A DNA stretch of 61,201 nucleotides, taken from assembly GCA_016934415.1 (NCBI GenBank), contig JAFGSW010000100.1:1-61201 (forward strand), read 5' to 3'. This document shows, in pieces, positions 17,485 to 25,715 of this stretch. How positions within the stretch are numbered: the first letter of the stretch is position 1; the number at the start of each line of letters is the position of its first letter. This DNA comes from Spirochaetales bacterium (GTDB taxonomy: Bacteria; Spirochaetota; Spirochaetia; SZUA-6; RPPD01). Under the pieces are notes generated by a model. That model was given only the letters and a program-made list of their open reading frames with translations. It was not told the origin of the DNA and did not search any database. The position numbers and the translations under genes are program-made.

Positions 17485-17964
17485 ATGGAATACGCGATCC
17501 TGGTTGTCTGCCTCATGGGGGCGGGTTTTTTTATCATGTATCTCATTCTCAGAAGGACGGTCGGACGCTGGTTCTCGAGCACCGCCCAGATCGATAAAGT
17601 CAAGGAGGAAGTGGAGAGGATGTTGGTGGAGCTCAACCACGCCACCAGCAGAAACATCGACCTCATTGAGGCGCGAGTATCACAGCTTAAGGAAATGCTT
17701 GCCGCCGTCGACAAGCGAATCGGGCTTTATAGGCGTGAAATGGAAAAAGCGGAATTAAGCAAGAGCGTCTATTCTTCGATCGTCAAGGCTCGGCCGCCGG
17801 AACAGGCGAAAAACGGCAGCATCGAAGCGGCGCCTTCCGTCAATTTGAGGGATAAAGTGCTCAACCTTTATCACGCTGGATTTACAACGGCCCTCATCGC
17901 CAACCAGCTCCAATCGACGATCGGCGAAGTGGAGTTGATCATCTCGCTGGCCGAAAAGGGTTGA
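17485..17964 (+). CDS. Membrane-anchored protein with C-terminal HTH-like segment
   Basis: A 159-residue protein with an N-terminal transmembrane helix (residues 1-22), a coiled-coil middle (about 35-90) and a C-terminal segment (about 125-157, VLNLYHAGFTTALIANQLQSTIGEVELIISL) that looks like a helix-turn-helix similar to DUF6115 proteins. It ends the flagellar operon. Function unknown. Confidence 0.72.
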   Translation: MEYAILVVCLMGAGFFIMYLILRRTVGRWFSSTAQIDKVKEEVERMLVELNHATSRNIDLIEARVSQLKEMLAAVDKRIGLYRREMEKAELSKSVYSSIVKARPPEQAKNGSIEAAPSVNLRDKVLNLYHAGFTTALIANQLQSTIGEVELIISLAEKG

Positions 17965-17977
17965 CCCCAGCCTTAAG

Positions 17978-18041
17978 AATCACGAATTATGCTCATTTTT
18001 ACTTCGTGCTCTTCGGTTCCTTCGTGTGCTTCATGTCCTCC
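17978..18041. repeat. Degenerate TTCGTG-type intergenic repeat
   Basis: The stretch contains ttcgtg, ttcggttcc, ttcgtg and ttcatg units in tandem. It resembles the CTTCGTG dispersed repeats found between genes in many environmental bacteria. Only one arm is evident. It occupies the space between the flagellar operon and the ffh promoter, and it argues against an N-terminal extension of Ffh through this region. Confidence 0.45.
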
Positions 18042-18116
18042 CTAAAATCGGTAAAAGGGCAGCACTATGCTGGATTTATCAAATGTTGGGTATTACCGCC
18101 ACAAACCCGATTTCAG

Positions 18117-18147
18117 TTGACAACTTCAAGTTTTATCTGTATATAAT
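18117..18147 (+). promoter_or_regulatory. Putative sigma-70 promoter of ffh
   Basis: TTGACA at 18117-18122 is followed after 17 bp by TATATA (18140-18145), overlapping a perfect TATAAT at 18142-18147. Transcription would start near 18153. This places the true ffh start at ATG 18170, although the frame is open back to 18026. Confidence 0.7.
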
Positions 18148-18169
18148 TGAAGGTCATTCAGGTGCCCTC

Positions 18170-19501
18170 ATGCTGGAACGATTAAGCGGAAAATTGATTT
18201 CCATCATCAAGCAGATCTCGGGAAAAGCGCTCATCAGCGATAAAAACATAGAGAGCGCCATTGACGAGATCAAGCTTGCGCTCCTCGAGGCGGACGTCAA
18301 CCTGCGCGTCGTGCGCCGGTTCGTGAACAGAACCGCCGAGGATGCGATGGGCATGAAAGTGGCGCGTGACGTCACCCCGAGCCAGCAGTTCGTCAAGATC
18401 GTGTATGACCGGCTGGTGGAGATTTTGGGCGAAAAGCGCAGCGCACTCGATCTCAAGGGCCCGGATACGCAGTCGGTTATCCTCTGCATGGGACTGCAGG
18501 GTTCAGGAAAAACCACGACGGCCGCCAAGCTGGGCGCATTTCTCGCACGGGAGGGGCGAAAGCCGATTCTGGTGGCGGCGGACCCGGTGCGGCCGGCGGC
18601 CGCGGAGCAGCTCGCAGTCCTTGGGAAACAGGCCGGAATCGATGTTTTCAGGCTGGAAGAGAAAAGTCCGGCGAAAATTGTAAAAAAGGCGCTTGAGAAA
18701 GCGGGCCGGGAGCAATTCGATACGGTGATCGTCGATACCACCGGCCGTATGCACGTTGACGACGCGATGATGAAGGAGCTCGAGGAACTGAAGCGCCTCG
18801 CCCGCCCCGTGGAATCGCTGCTCATAGCGGACGCCATGACCGGACAGCAGGCGGTCGACATCGCTAAAAGCTTCGACGAACGCATCGGTCTTACAGGCGT
18901 CATCTTGAGCAAGTTCGATTCGGACGCACGCGGCGGCGCGGCGCTCTCGATCAGGAGCATTACCGGCCGTCCGATCAAATACGTGGGGACGGGGGAAAAG
19001 ATCGAGGACCTCGAACCTTTTTACCCCGAACGGATGGCGTCGCGCATCCTCGGCAGGGGAGACATCGTCAGCCTGGTGGAGAAGGCCGAAGCGGCCATTG
19101 AGGCGGAAGAGGCCGAACAGATCAGGGAAAAGATGGAATCGAATACATTCGATTTCGACGATTATCTTGATCAATTCCGGCGGGTGAAAAAAATGGGGAG
19201 CGTCAGGTCCCTCATCGAAATGATTCCAGGCTTGCAAGGAAACGTCGACGAGGATAAAATCAACCTGGAGGACATGAAAAAAGAGGAATCCATCATTCTG
19301 TCCATGACCAGGAAGGAAAGGAAGAACCCGCTTATCATCGGACCCGGGAGGCGCAAGCGGATCGCACGCGGGTCGGGGACGGCGGTTTTCGACGTCAATA
19401 AACTATTGAAAAAATTCGAGAAAACGAAAATCATGATGAAAAAAATGGCCAGAAACAAGGATTATCAACAGCGATTGATCGGCAATCTGGATCGGCATTG
19501 A
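18170..19501 (+). CDS. ffh: Signal recognition particle protein Ffh
   Basis: This SRP54 GTPase binds signal sequences and SRP RNA. The N domain (1-90) is followed by the G domain with GLQGSGKTTTAAKLG, DTTGRMHVDD and SKFDSDARGG, and the C-terminal M domain is rich in Met and Lys (KIMMKKMARNKDY near the end). The start MLERLSGKLISIIKQISGK is typical of Ffh; an ATG-less upstream extension is open but contains a promoter and repeat. 443 residues, normal length. Confidence 0.96.
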   Translation: MLERLSGKLISIIKQISGKALISDKNIESAIDEIKLALLEADVNLRVVRRFVNRTAEDAMGMKVARDVTPSQQFVKIVYDRLVEILGEKRSALDLKGPDTQSVILCMGLQGSGKTTTAAKLGAFLAREGRKPILVAADPVRPAAAEQLAVLGKQAGIDVFRLEEKSPAKIVKKALEKAGREQFDTVIVDTTGRMHVDDAMMKELEELKRLARPVESLLIADAMTGQQAVDIAKSFDERIGLTGVILSKFDSDARGGAALSIRSITGRPIKYVGTGEKIEDLEPFYPERMASRILGRGDIVSLVEKAEAAIEAEEAEQIREKMESNTFDFDDYLDQFRRVKKMGSVRSLIEMIPGLQGNVDEDKINLEDMKKEESIILSMTRKERKNPLIIGPGRRKRIARGSGTAVFDVNKLLKKFEKTKIMMKKMARNKDYQQRLIGNLDRH

Positions 19502-19526
19502 ATTTGAAAGAAGGAGGTAAACACCA

Positions 19527-19790
19527 TTGAGCGTACGCATCAGACTGAAACGGTTCGGCACACAGAAGCGCCCCTACTACCGCATCGTCGTCATGGACTC
19601 GCGGACTCCGCGGGACGGAAGACCGATTGAGGAAATCGGTTTTTATCATCCGCTGGAAATGGAGGAACGGCAGGTCAACGTGCGGGTGGACCGTATCAAG
19701 GAATGGATCTCAAAAGGCGCGCAGCCGTCGAGCACCGTGCGCATGTTGTTGAAGCGGAAATCGATATCCTCAAAAGAAGAACAAGCATAA
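19527..19790 (+). CDS. rpsP: 30S ribosomal protein S16
   Basis: The protein begins VRIRLKRFGTQKRPYYRIVVMDSRTPRDGRPIEEIGFY, the unmistakable S16 signature. It starts with TTG eight bases after a perfect aaggaggt Shine-Dalgarno. 87 residues. It heads the rpsP-khpA-trmD-rplS group. Confidence 0.97.
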   Translation: MSVRIRLKRFGTQKRPYYRIVVMDSRTPRDGRPIEEIGFYHPLEMEERQVNVRVDRIKEWISKGAQPSSTVRMLLKRKSISSKEEQA

Positions 19791-19808
19791 AATTGAAAGG
19801 AGACGGCC

Positions 19809-20042
19809 GTGGAGAAGGAATTGGTTGAATACATCGCGAAATCGCTCGTGGACGACCCTTCGGGAGTATCGGTGAACGTGATCGAGGGTGAAAAGTCGAC
19901 AATCCTCGAATTGAAAGTATCGGATAACGATATCGGCAAGGTCATCGGCAAACACGGCCGCATCGCGAAGGCGATGAGAACTATTTTAAGCGCCGCGGCG
20001 TCGAAAAAGGAAAAACGGGTGGTATTGGAAATCCTCGACTGA
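19809..20042 (+). CDS. khpA: RNA-binding KH-domain protein KhpA
   Basis: A 77-residue single KH domain with the GxxG loop IGKHGR and flanking helices (DIGKVIGKHGRIAKAMRTIL). GTG start after aaaggag. KhpA pairs with KhpB/Jag elsewhere and affects cell division and sRNA biology. Location after rpsP is standard. Confidence 0.93.
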   Translation: MEKELVEYIAKSLVDDPSGVSVNVIEGEKSTILELKVSDNDIGKVIGKHGRIAKAMRTILSAAASKKEKRVVLEILD

Positions 20043-20213
20043 GGGATTGCGATATGGAACACGGGAATCGCCGCTTGAGCGTTTCCGGACGGTCTTGCCG
20101 CTCCCCGCGGGAAAAATAGGACTGGAGAAACAAGGGAAGGTGCTCTCGATACGTCGGTATGAAACGACCGGCGCGGCATTGAGCGACACTCTCGGAGAGA
20201 GAGGACGGCATTC
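20043..20213. other. 171-base gap where rimM is expected
   Basis: In most bacteria rimM (about 170 codons) lies between the KH-protein gene and trmD. Here only 171 bases separate them. A TTG-started frame of 56 codons (20047-20217) ends as ATGA on the trmD start but shows no RimM-like residues I recognise. No other gene is visible. Confidence 0.6.
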
Positions 20214-20999
20214 ATGAACATCACCGTCGTAAGCCTCTTTCCCGAGGTCTTCGGTGAATTCATCGGAGCGTCGATCATCGGCCGGGCGATCACGGAACGG
20301 CTGGTGTCAGTGAAACTGGTCGACCTCCGAACGTATTCACGGGACAAACACAGGAAATGCGACGATTATCCCTACGGCGGCGGACCGGGAATGGTAATGA
20401 AAGCGGAACCGGTCATTCACGCGCTCGAGGAAATCGGCGTCGAAGGAAAAAGAGTTGTCTACCCCTCGGCCAGCGGCACCCCGTACAATCAGCGGGAGGC
20501 TCTCAGGTTGTCGCGGGAAGGCGAAATCGTCATTGTCTGCGGACATTACGAGGGGATGGATCAGAGAATCATCGACCGATACGTGACGGATGAGATCGCC
20601 GTCGGTGATTACGTATTGTCGGGAGGCGAGTCGGCGGCGATGGTGATCATCGACTCGGTCGTGCGTCTCCTCGACGGCGTCATCAATCCGAGTTCCCTGG
20701 AGAGCGAGAGTTTTTCCGGGGGGCTGCTCGAATACCCCCAATATACGCGGCCCAGAACCATTCTGGGCATGACCGTTCCGGAGGTATTGCTGAACGGCAA
20801 TCACGAAGAGATCCGCAGGTGGCGGCTCAGGAAGAGCGTGGAAAAAACAAGGGCCAACCGACCGGATCTTCTGGCGCACGGCGTGAACGACGAGGAAGTT
20901 GTACAGATCATACGGGAAAGCGAGGTACAGGAACATGGATCTGATCAAGGCGGTGGAAGCGCCGCAAATGAAGGAACAGACCGATTTCAACATCGGTGA
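20214..20999 (+). CDS. trmD: tRNA (guanine-N1-)-methyltransferase TrmD
   Basis: This enzyme methylates G37 of tRNAs using SAM. Conserved stretches include [50 protein letters not shown] (as [10 protein letters not shown]) and [10 protein letters not shown], covering the trefoil-knot domain. At 261 residues it runs 65 bases into rplS, giving a hydrophilic tail ([20 protein letters not shown]) not needed for the fold. Confidence 0.96.
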   Translation: MNITVVSLFPEVFGEFIGASIIGRAITERLVSVKLVDLRTYSRDKHRKCDDYPYGGGPGMVMKAEPVIHALEEIGVEGKRVVYPSASGTPYNQREALRLSREGEIVIVCGHYEGMDQRIIDRYVTDEIAVGDYVLSGGESAAMVIIDSVVRLLDGVINPSSLESESFSGGLLEYPQYTRPRTILGMTVPEVLLNGNHEEIRRWRLRKSVEKTRANRPDLLAHGVNDEEVVQIIRESEVQEHGSDQGGGSAANEGTDRFQHR

Positions 21000-21312
21000 C
21001 ACCGTCAAGGTGCATTATAAAATAATCGAGGGAAAAACCGAACGCGTCCAGGTGTTCGAAGGTCTCTGCATCAAGCGGAATGGAAGCGGCGCGCGGAAGT
21101 CCTTCACCGTACGCAAGATTTCGAACGGCGTGGGCGTGGAGAGGATCTTTCCCCTTTATTCACCGAAGATCGCCAAAATAGAGGTCGTTCGTTTCGGCCG
21201 AGTGCGTCGGTCGAAGCTCTATTACGTGCGCGGCAAAATCGGCAAGGAAGCGCGTATAAAAGAACGAATCCCCAAAAAGGAAAAGACCGCCGGCGGCCGC
21301 AAAAAGAAATAA
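20935..21312 (+). CDS. rplS: 50S ribosomal protein L19
   Basis: The core [28 protein letters not shown] and the later [35 protein letters not shown] are diagnostic of L19. ATG at 20935, preceded by gaggtacagga, gives the usual N-terminus MDLIKAVE; a frame open further upstream lies inside trmD and is not used. The Lys-rich tail extends the protein to 125 residues. Overlaps the trmD end by 65 bases. Confidence 0.95.
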   Translation: MDLIKAVEAPQMKEQTDFNIGDTVKVHYKIIEGKTERVQVFEGLCIKRNGSGARKSFTVRKISNGVGVERIFPLYSPKIAKIEVVRFGRVRRSKLYYVRGKIGKEARIKERIPKKEKTAGGRKKK

Positions 21313-21321
21313 CCGACGCGG

Positions 21322-22356
21322 ATGGAAATCGTACCACCGGGCCAGCATATCCGTCTTCCCGATTCCGCCGGGGCGAAGGCGCTGCTCCGGGCCGGTGAGT
21401 CGGTTGCCGTTAATATCATAAAGCAGATATCCTCTTTTGTATGGGCCGTCGGCGTCAAGGGATCCGTATTTCGCGCACGGACGGAACTTCAATTATCGGC
21501 GGGGGAGACATTGCGGGCCGTCGTGGTAAGAAACGGCGCCCACCTTGAGCTCAAGCTTGCGAACTCCGAACCGAACGCTCTCGCGTCCACGCTGCAGAAG
21601 GCCGGTCTTCCACGGGATGCGTTGGCGACCCTCATTGTATCGGCCTTGATCACGTGGCGGGTGAAAATTGACGAACGAGCGGTAGAGTGTCTCAAATGGG
21701 CCCTCCGCCATCTGAAAGGCGACCAGAAGAGGATAGCGCGAACGCTCGGTTTGCTTGTCGCCAAGGGGATCGAGCCGGATTCACGCGAGCTGCCGGCCCT
21801 GGCCGAAATGTTCGATTACGGGTCGGGCGGCGAGAGACGGGATCGGCGCGGCGAAAAAAAATGGAAGCGTGAAAGGCGCCCGTTTTCCGAAGAGGAAGCC
21901 GTCGCCGGGCTTTCAGCCGTGATCGAAGGCTCGGCGGAACGACGGCCCGGCTTGTTGGCGCTTCTCAACCATCTCCCCGTTCCCGCCGGCGCGGATAATT
22001 GGCTGGTCGTTCCCTACCGTATCGGTGAACCGGAGGAGGGCCTTTCCGGAACGGTTCGTTTCTTGTATGACGAGGCGTCCCGAGTAATACGCAAGACGGT
22101 CATTGTGGCTTATTCGCCGGAAGGGGAAAGATACCAGTTTTCGATTATCCCCGCGTCCGGAGGATACCGCCTCTCGGTTTTCTCCGGGGAGAAGCGGCTT
22201 GTCGGACTTCCGCTCGCGCGTTTTACGGAAGAGCTCGGAAGATTGAAAGCGCTGGGCGTCGTATGCGATGAAAAAATAAGGAGCGACGCGGAGGACGACG
22301 GGTTCGAGCCGGAGATAGAGGGAGATGAGTATCGGCACGTTGATCTCGAAGGGTAG
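21322..22356 (+). CDS. FliK-like hook-length control protein (probable)
   Basis: The protein has 344 residues. The N-terminal beta-rich segment (residues 20-70) contains TELQLSAGETLRAVVVRNGAHLELKL, similar to the pre-domain of FliK-like proteins. The C-terminal third contains HLPVPAGADNWLVVPYRI and beta strands reminiscent of the FliK C-terminal domain. It precedes flhX, a FlhB C-terminal homologue, as in many spirochaetes and clostridia. Identity as FliK-like is probable, not proven. Confidence 0.6.
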   Translation: MEIVPPGQHIRLPDSAGAKALLRAGESVAVNIIKQISSFVWAVGVKGSVFRARTELQLSAGETLRAVVVRNGAHLELKLANSEPNALASTLQKAGLPRDALATLIVSALITWRVKIDERAVECLKWALRHLKGDQKRIARTLGLLVAKGIEPDSRELPALAEMFDYGSGGERRDRRGEKKWKRERRPFSEEEAVAGLSAVIEGSAERRPGLLALLNHLPVPAGADNWLVVPYRIGEPEEGLSGTVRFLYDEASRVIRKTVIVAYSPEGERYQFSIIPASGGYRLSVFSGEKRLVGLPLARFTEELGRLKALGVVCDEKIRSDAEDDGFEPEIEGDEYRHVDLEG

Positions 22357-22368
22357 ATTTGTTATACT
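22340..22368 (+). promoter_or_regulatory. Putative sigma-70 promoter upstream of flhX
   Basis: TTGATC (22340-22345) and TATACT (22363-22368) are 17 bp apart. The -35 lies within the last codons of the FliK-like gene. A leader of about 100 bases with two small inverted repeats (GCCGTCTGACGGC at 22376 and GATGCGACAGCATC at about 22453) precedes flhX. Confidence 0.5.
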
Positions 22369-22477
22369 GGTCCTGCCGTCTGACGGCGGGCGCGACGGGT
22401 GTCGTTCCAGCGGAGGATCACGCGGGAAAACCGTCTTTTAAATAGTAAAACGTGATGCGACAGCATCGGGGGCGTTC

Positions 22478-22720
22478 ATGAAAAAAGCGGTAGCCGTCAA
22501 ATATCTGCCAGACCTGCCCGCACCGTTTATCATCGCCAAAGGACGGGGGGATCTCGCCGAAAAAATAGAGTTGATCGCCAGGCAGCACGACGTGGGCATC
22601 GTCATTGACCGAACGCTCGTCGATCGGTTGATAGAAATCGACGTCGGGGACTTCATTCCGGAGGAACTGTACCGGATCATCGCCGAAATCCTGGTTTTCG
22701 CCATGAGGCTCGCCACATGA
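22478..22720 (+). CDS. FlhX: stand-alone FlhB C-terminal domain homologue
   Basis: The 80-residue protein matches the cytoplasmic C-terminal domain of FlhB downstream of the cleavage site: AVAVKYLPDLPAPFIIAKGRGDLAEKIELIARQHDVGIVIDRTLVDRLIEIDVGDFIPEELYRIIAEIL parallels the FlhB GADHVAANIKAVAAEHGVAIIENKPLARTLYDEVDIGETIPEKFYEVLATIL stretch. It lacks NPTH. FlhX proteins may substitute for cleaved FlhB. ATGA overlap with the HD-GYP gene. Confidence 0.85.
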   Translation: MKKAVAVKYLPDLPAPFIIAKGRGDLAEKIELIARQHDVGIVIDRTLVDRLIEIDVGDFIPEELYRIIAEILVFAMRLAT

Positions 22721-23853
22721 AGGAACTAAAAACCGAATCCTTGCGACCGGGTATGAAATTCGACGCCCCCGTCTATATCGACGATCGGAACATCCTCGTC
22801 CCGCCCGGCATCGCAATAAAGGAAAAAGACATAGAGCGACTCAAACGCTGGGAAATAAAAAACGTCCGCACGGAAGGAGAATTGGTGCGGGGGTCCGGGG
22901 AGGGGGAAAAACCGTCGCCCTTTTCGGAGCTGATCGGTTTCAACGCGGATGAGAACGAAAGCCGCAACCAATACGAGGAGATCCTTACCCGCTGGAAAGT
23001 CGCTCTCGACGAGATCCGGACCAAGGGGCGGCCGGGACGGGACGGGATCGACCGCATCGTGAACCAGATATACAATGGCGTCAAGGAAAAGAAGAATGAG
23101 ATCGTCCAGCTTATCCTCACCGGCGATCGGCGGCAGGACGACGAGGCGGCCAACGCCGTCAATTGCGCCGTGATCGCGATCATTATCGGCGTCAACTTGA
23201 AAATGGTGGGCCATAAGGTTTTCGCCTTGGCCACCGCCGCGCTGCTGCACGACGTGGGCATGTTGCGCATCCCCGAAAAAATACTCAGCAAGACGGAGGA
23301 CCTGACTCAGACCGAGCTGGCCGCCATTCATACCCATCCCGTTCACTCATACACGATCATTGCCAAGGAGCTCAAATACCCGGAAGAGATCGCCCAGATC
23401 GCCCTGTACCACCATGAACGCTGGGACGGGAAAGGCTATCCCAAGGGATTGAACGGCGAGGCCATTCCCTTGGCGGCGCGCATTGTGAGCGTCGCCGACG
23501 CGTACATAGCGATGATCAATGAGCGCCCCTATCGGGAACAAATGATCGGGTATGACGCCATCAAGAACATCATCAGCGACAATTTCAAGCGCTTCGATCC
23601 CAATGTGGTCAAAGGGTTTCTCCGCGGCATGGGAATATACCCCATCGGCAGCGTCGTGCTTTTGAGCGATTCGACCGTGGGTCGGGTGGTGAGCACTCAT
23701 GGAGACGCGCCGCTCCGGCCGAAAGTGGAAATCCTTATCAACGCCAGGGGGCAAAAATCACAAGGAAAGGCCGTCATCGACCTCCTCGAAAGAGGCGATC
23801 TTTTTGTCGTCCGGGCGGTGGACCCGCGCACGATAACCGCCGATAATGAATAG
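22717..23853 (+). CDS. HD-GYP domain protein (probable c-di-GMP phosphodiesterase)
   Basis: The N-terminal about 130 residues are a DUF3391-like or linker domain. The HD-GYP domain spans about 150-320 with LLHDVGMLRIPEKIL, the metal-binding HTHPVHSY and HHERWDGKGYPKGLNGEAIPLAARIVSVADAY; HD, HH and the GYP motif are all present. It should hydrolyse cyclic di-GMP. Coupled to flhX by ATGA, which ties second-messenger turnover to flagella. Confidence 0.92.
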   Translation: MKELKTESLRPGMKFDAPVYIDDRNILVPPGIAIKEKDIERLKRWEIKNVRTEGELVRGSGEGEKPSPFSELIGFNADENESRNQYEEILTRWKVALDEIRTKGRPGRDGIDRIVNQIYNGVKEKKNEIVQLILTGDRRQDDEAANAVNCAVIAIIIGVNLKMVGHKVFALATAALLHDVGMLRIPEKILSKTEDLTQTELAAIHTHPVHSYTIIAKELKYPEEIAQIALYHHERWDGKGYPKGLNGEAIPLAARIVSVADAYIAMINERPYREQMIGYDAIKNIISDNFKRFDPNVVKGFLRGMGIYPIGSVVLLSDSTVGRVVSTHGDAPLRPKVEILINARGQKSQGKAVIDLLERGDLFVVRAVDPRTITADNE

Positions 23854-24193
23854 GAGGCGGTATGGCGCCTGGGGCGAAGAACAGGCCGTCGCTTTTTTGG
23901 AAAAAAAAGGCTATACTGTTATCGAGAGGAATTTCCGCTCACCAAGCGGCGAGATCGATATCATCGCCCGGCTGGGCGAGCGGGTCGTGTTCGTCGAGGT
24001 GAAAGTCGTTTCGGCCTACGGTCGGGAGGAATTGGGGCGAATCGTCGGGCGTGAGAAACGGAGACGCATTGTATCGACCGCCGACGCTTTTCTGACGAAA
24101 CACGCTGAATTCCGCGACCGGCCGTTGCGCTGCGACGTTATCGCCGTTTGCCCGAAGCCGGACGGCATCGTGCATCTGGAGGACGCATTTTAG
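23846..24193 (+). CDS. yraN: UPF0102 family protein YraN
   Basis: A 115-residue nuclease-fold protein. Conserved features are GEEQAVAFLEKKGYTVIERNFRSPSGEIDIIARLGERVVFVEVKV, with the E, D and ExK residues of a restriction-endonuclease-like fold. Biological role not established. The start overlaps the HD-GYP stop by eight bases. Confidence 0.92.
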   Translation: MNRRRYGAWGEEQAVAFLEKKGYTVIERNFRSPSGEIDIIARLGERVVFVEVKVVSAYGREELGRIVGREKRRRIVSTADAFLTKHAEFRDRPLRCDVIAVCPKPDGIVHLEDAF

Positions 24194-24206
24194 CCGAGGA
24201 GTGATC

Positions 24207-24341
24207 TTGAAAATCGCAAAGAAAAGCGATAAAAAGAAACTCGAGGAGCTTAAGAAAAAAATCCATACGAAGGATTATCTTGAGCACGCCATCTCTAAAA
24301 TCGCTCAGGCGCTGACCGACGATTTGATGCACGAGGATTGA
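24207..24341 (+). CDS. Small (44-residue) helical charged protein
   Basis: A TTG-started frame after a gaggag Shine-Dalgarno encodes MKIAKKSDKKKLEELKKK followed by a segment ending IAQALTDDLMHED. It is Lys-rich at the N-terminus and acidic at the C-terminus, probably all helical. It sits two bases before the next gene and 13 after yraN, which supports translation. No function recognised. Confidence 0.55.
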   Translation: MKIAKKSDKKKLEELKKKIHTKDYLEHAISKIAQALTDDLMHED

Positions 24342-24343
24342 AC

Positions 24344-24826
24344 ATGAGATACCGCGACAAGGAGAAGGATCGCGAAAGCAGGGGCAATCGGAGCCGGCGC
24401 GAAACGCGCCACAACCGCGAAGGCTTCAATAAGGACCGACGCGACCGGAGGAGTCGTTTTCGGCGGCGGCGGAGGGATTTTAGCCGCCGGCAGCGCGAAG
24501 AGCGGAGGGACGCACCCCCGTGCCCGATTTGTGAACGGCCCGTCGGGGAGTTGTCCTCCGCAATGTGCCACGCGGAAACGGGCAAACCGGCGCACTTTGA
24601 TTGCGTCATGAAGCAGATCGAGCGGGCAGAGGGCGGTCTGGGCGCGAATGAAAAGATGTGTTACTTGGGGAAGGGGAGCTTCGGCATCCTGCGTTTCCAA
24701 AAGATGGGCGGCAACATACCTTTTATTATACGAAAACGAATCCAGTATGAGAATTTCGATGAAACTCCGGAATGGCGCAAAAAGCTCGACCGCTACAGCG
24801 CCCGCAATAGGCCGCCGGCGTCCTGA
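24344..24826 (+). CDS. Arg-rich protein with Cys/His cluster
   Basis: Family not recognised. Residues 1-60 are a very Arg-rich, low-complexity region typical of RNA-binding tails. The next part has PCPICERP, then MCHAETGKPAHFDCV and KMCYLGKGSFG, giving Cys/His residues that could bind zinc (C-x2-C, then C, H, H, C). The C-terminus is KR-rich. It may be an RNA- or ribosome-associated protein, which is inference. ATG 24344 is preferred over a TTG two codons earlier that overlaps the previous stop. Confidence 0.7.
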   Translation: MRYRDKEKDRESRGNRSRRETRHNREGFNKDRRDRRSRFRRRRRDFSRRQREERRDAPPCPICERPVGELSSAMCHAETGKPAHFDCVMKQIERAEGGLGANEKMCYLGKGSFGILRFQKMGGNIPFIIRKRIQYENFDETPEWRKKLDRYSARNRPPAS

Positions 24827-24956
24827 ACTCCTTCAACAATTTCATCCCGCGAAAACAGTATTCTTTCCTAAACGAAAATCAACGGCAGTCTCGCGCCGCG
24901 TCTCCGCCTGAGAGCCGCGGCCGGACAACACACCCCGGGACCGCCGGAGGAAACGG

Positions 24957-25685
24957 CTATCTCGAACCGGTGCGGATTTCCTTGACGACCTGCAAGGCCT
25001 TTTCCTTCACCGTCCGGTTATAATTACCCTGGGCGATTCTCACGAGAATCCGCAGCGAAGACGCGTCATTAAATCCCTTGTTGGCTTTGGCTATTTTTTC
25101 TAGCGCGATGCACCCCGAGTAGGCGAGGTTGTCATTGGGAGCGAGATAATCCTGCGCTTCGAGCGCGTGGGCGATGGCCCGCGAGGCCTCCCCGTTTTCG
25201 TTCAAACCGAGGAGGCCCAGCGAATAAACGGCCTGGGATTTGACGATCGGATCGTCGTCGTTGTTGAGCACTTCGATGAGAACCTTTTCGGCGTTTTTTC
25301 TGGCGCCCTCCGATTTCAAGGAAGCGAGGACGCGGCAGGCCTCGCGGCGGACATCGGGGAAATAATTGACGAGTTTGCGTTTTTCACGTATGAGAACGGA
25401 CGTTCCCTGGGCGGTCAGATCGCGCAGGATGACCGTCGCCTTTTCTTCATCGGCGGCGCTCATTCCTTCGTCGATAAGCTCATTGATTTGGGAGACGGCG
25501 AGCAGCTTGGACTCCCTCTCGTCGGAGCGAGCCGCTTCATAGGCGATACGCAGCCCCGGGCTGGAGAGGTATAATTCTTCGATCGATTCTTCTCTTTTTG
25601 GCGCGTCCTTGGGGTTTTGGGCGAATGCCATCCCCGGCACAAGGCCGAAGCCCAGCATGATGATGAGCACGCTTTTTCTTTTCAT
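24957..25685 (-). CDS. Exported HEAT-repeat protein
   Basis: The protein has a signal peptide (KRKSVLIIMLGFGLVPGMAFA, cleavage before QNP). Four to five HEAT-like helical repeats follow (for example RREACRVLASLKSEGARKNAEKVLIEVLNNDDDPIVKSQAVYSLGLLGL). The start at 25685 has gggagaaaac in front and gives a proper signal peptide; a GTG five codons upstream is less likely. It lies downstream of a lipoprotein gene on the same strand. Probably a periplasmic scaffold; function unknown. Confidence 0.8.
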   Translation of the reverse strand: MKRKSVLIIMLGFGLVPGMAFAQNPKDAPKREESIEELYLSSPGLRIAYEAARSDERESKLLAVSQINELIDEGMSAADEEKATVILRDLTAQGTSVLIREKRKLVNYFPDVRREACRVLASLKSEGARKNAEKVLIEVLNNDDDPIVKSQAVYSLGLLGLNENGEASRAIAHALEAQDYLAPNDNLAYSGCIALEKIAKANKGFNDASSLRILVRIAQGNYNRTVKEKALQVVKEIRTGSR

Positions 25686-25715
25686 TGTTTTCTCCCTCAC
25701 CAGTATCAGTATAAA

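Noticed and set aside
18026..18169. 144-base upstream extension of ffh
   Set aside because: It contains a repeat and the promoter, and lacks Ffh-like residues; ATG 18170 gives the standard N-terminus.
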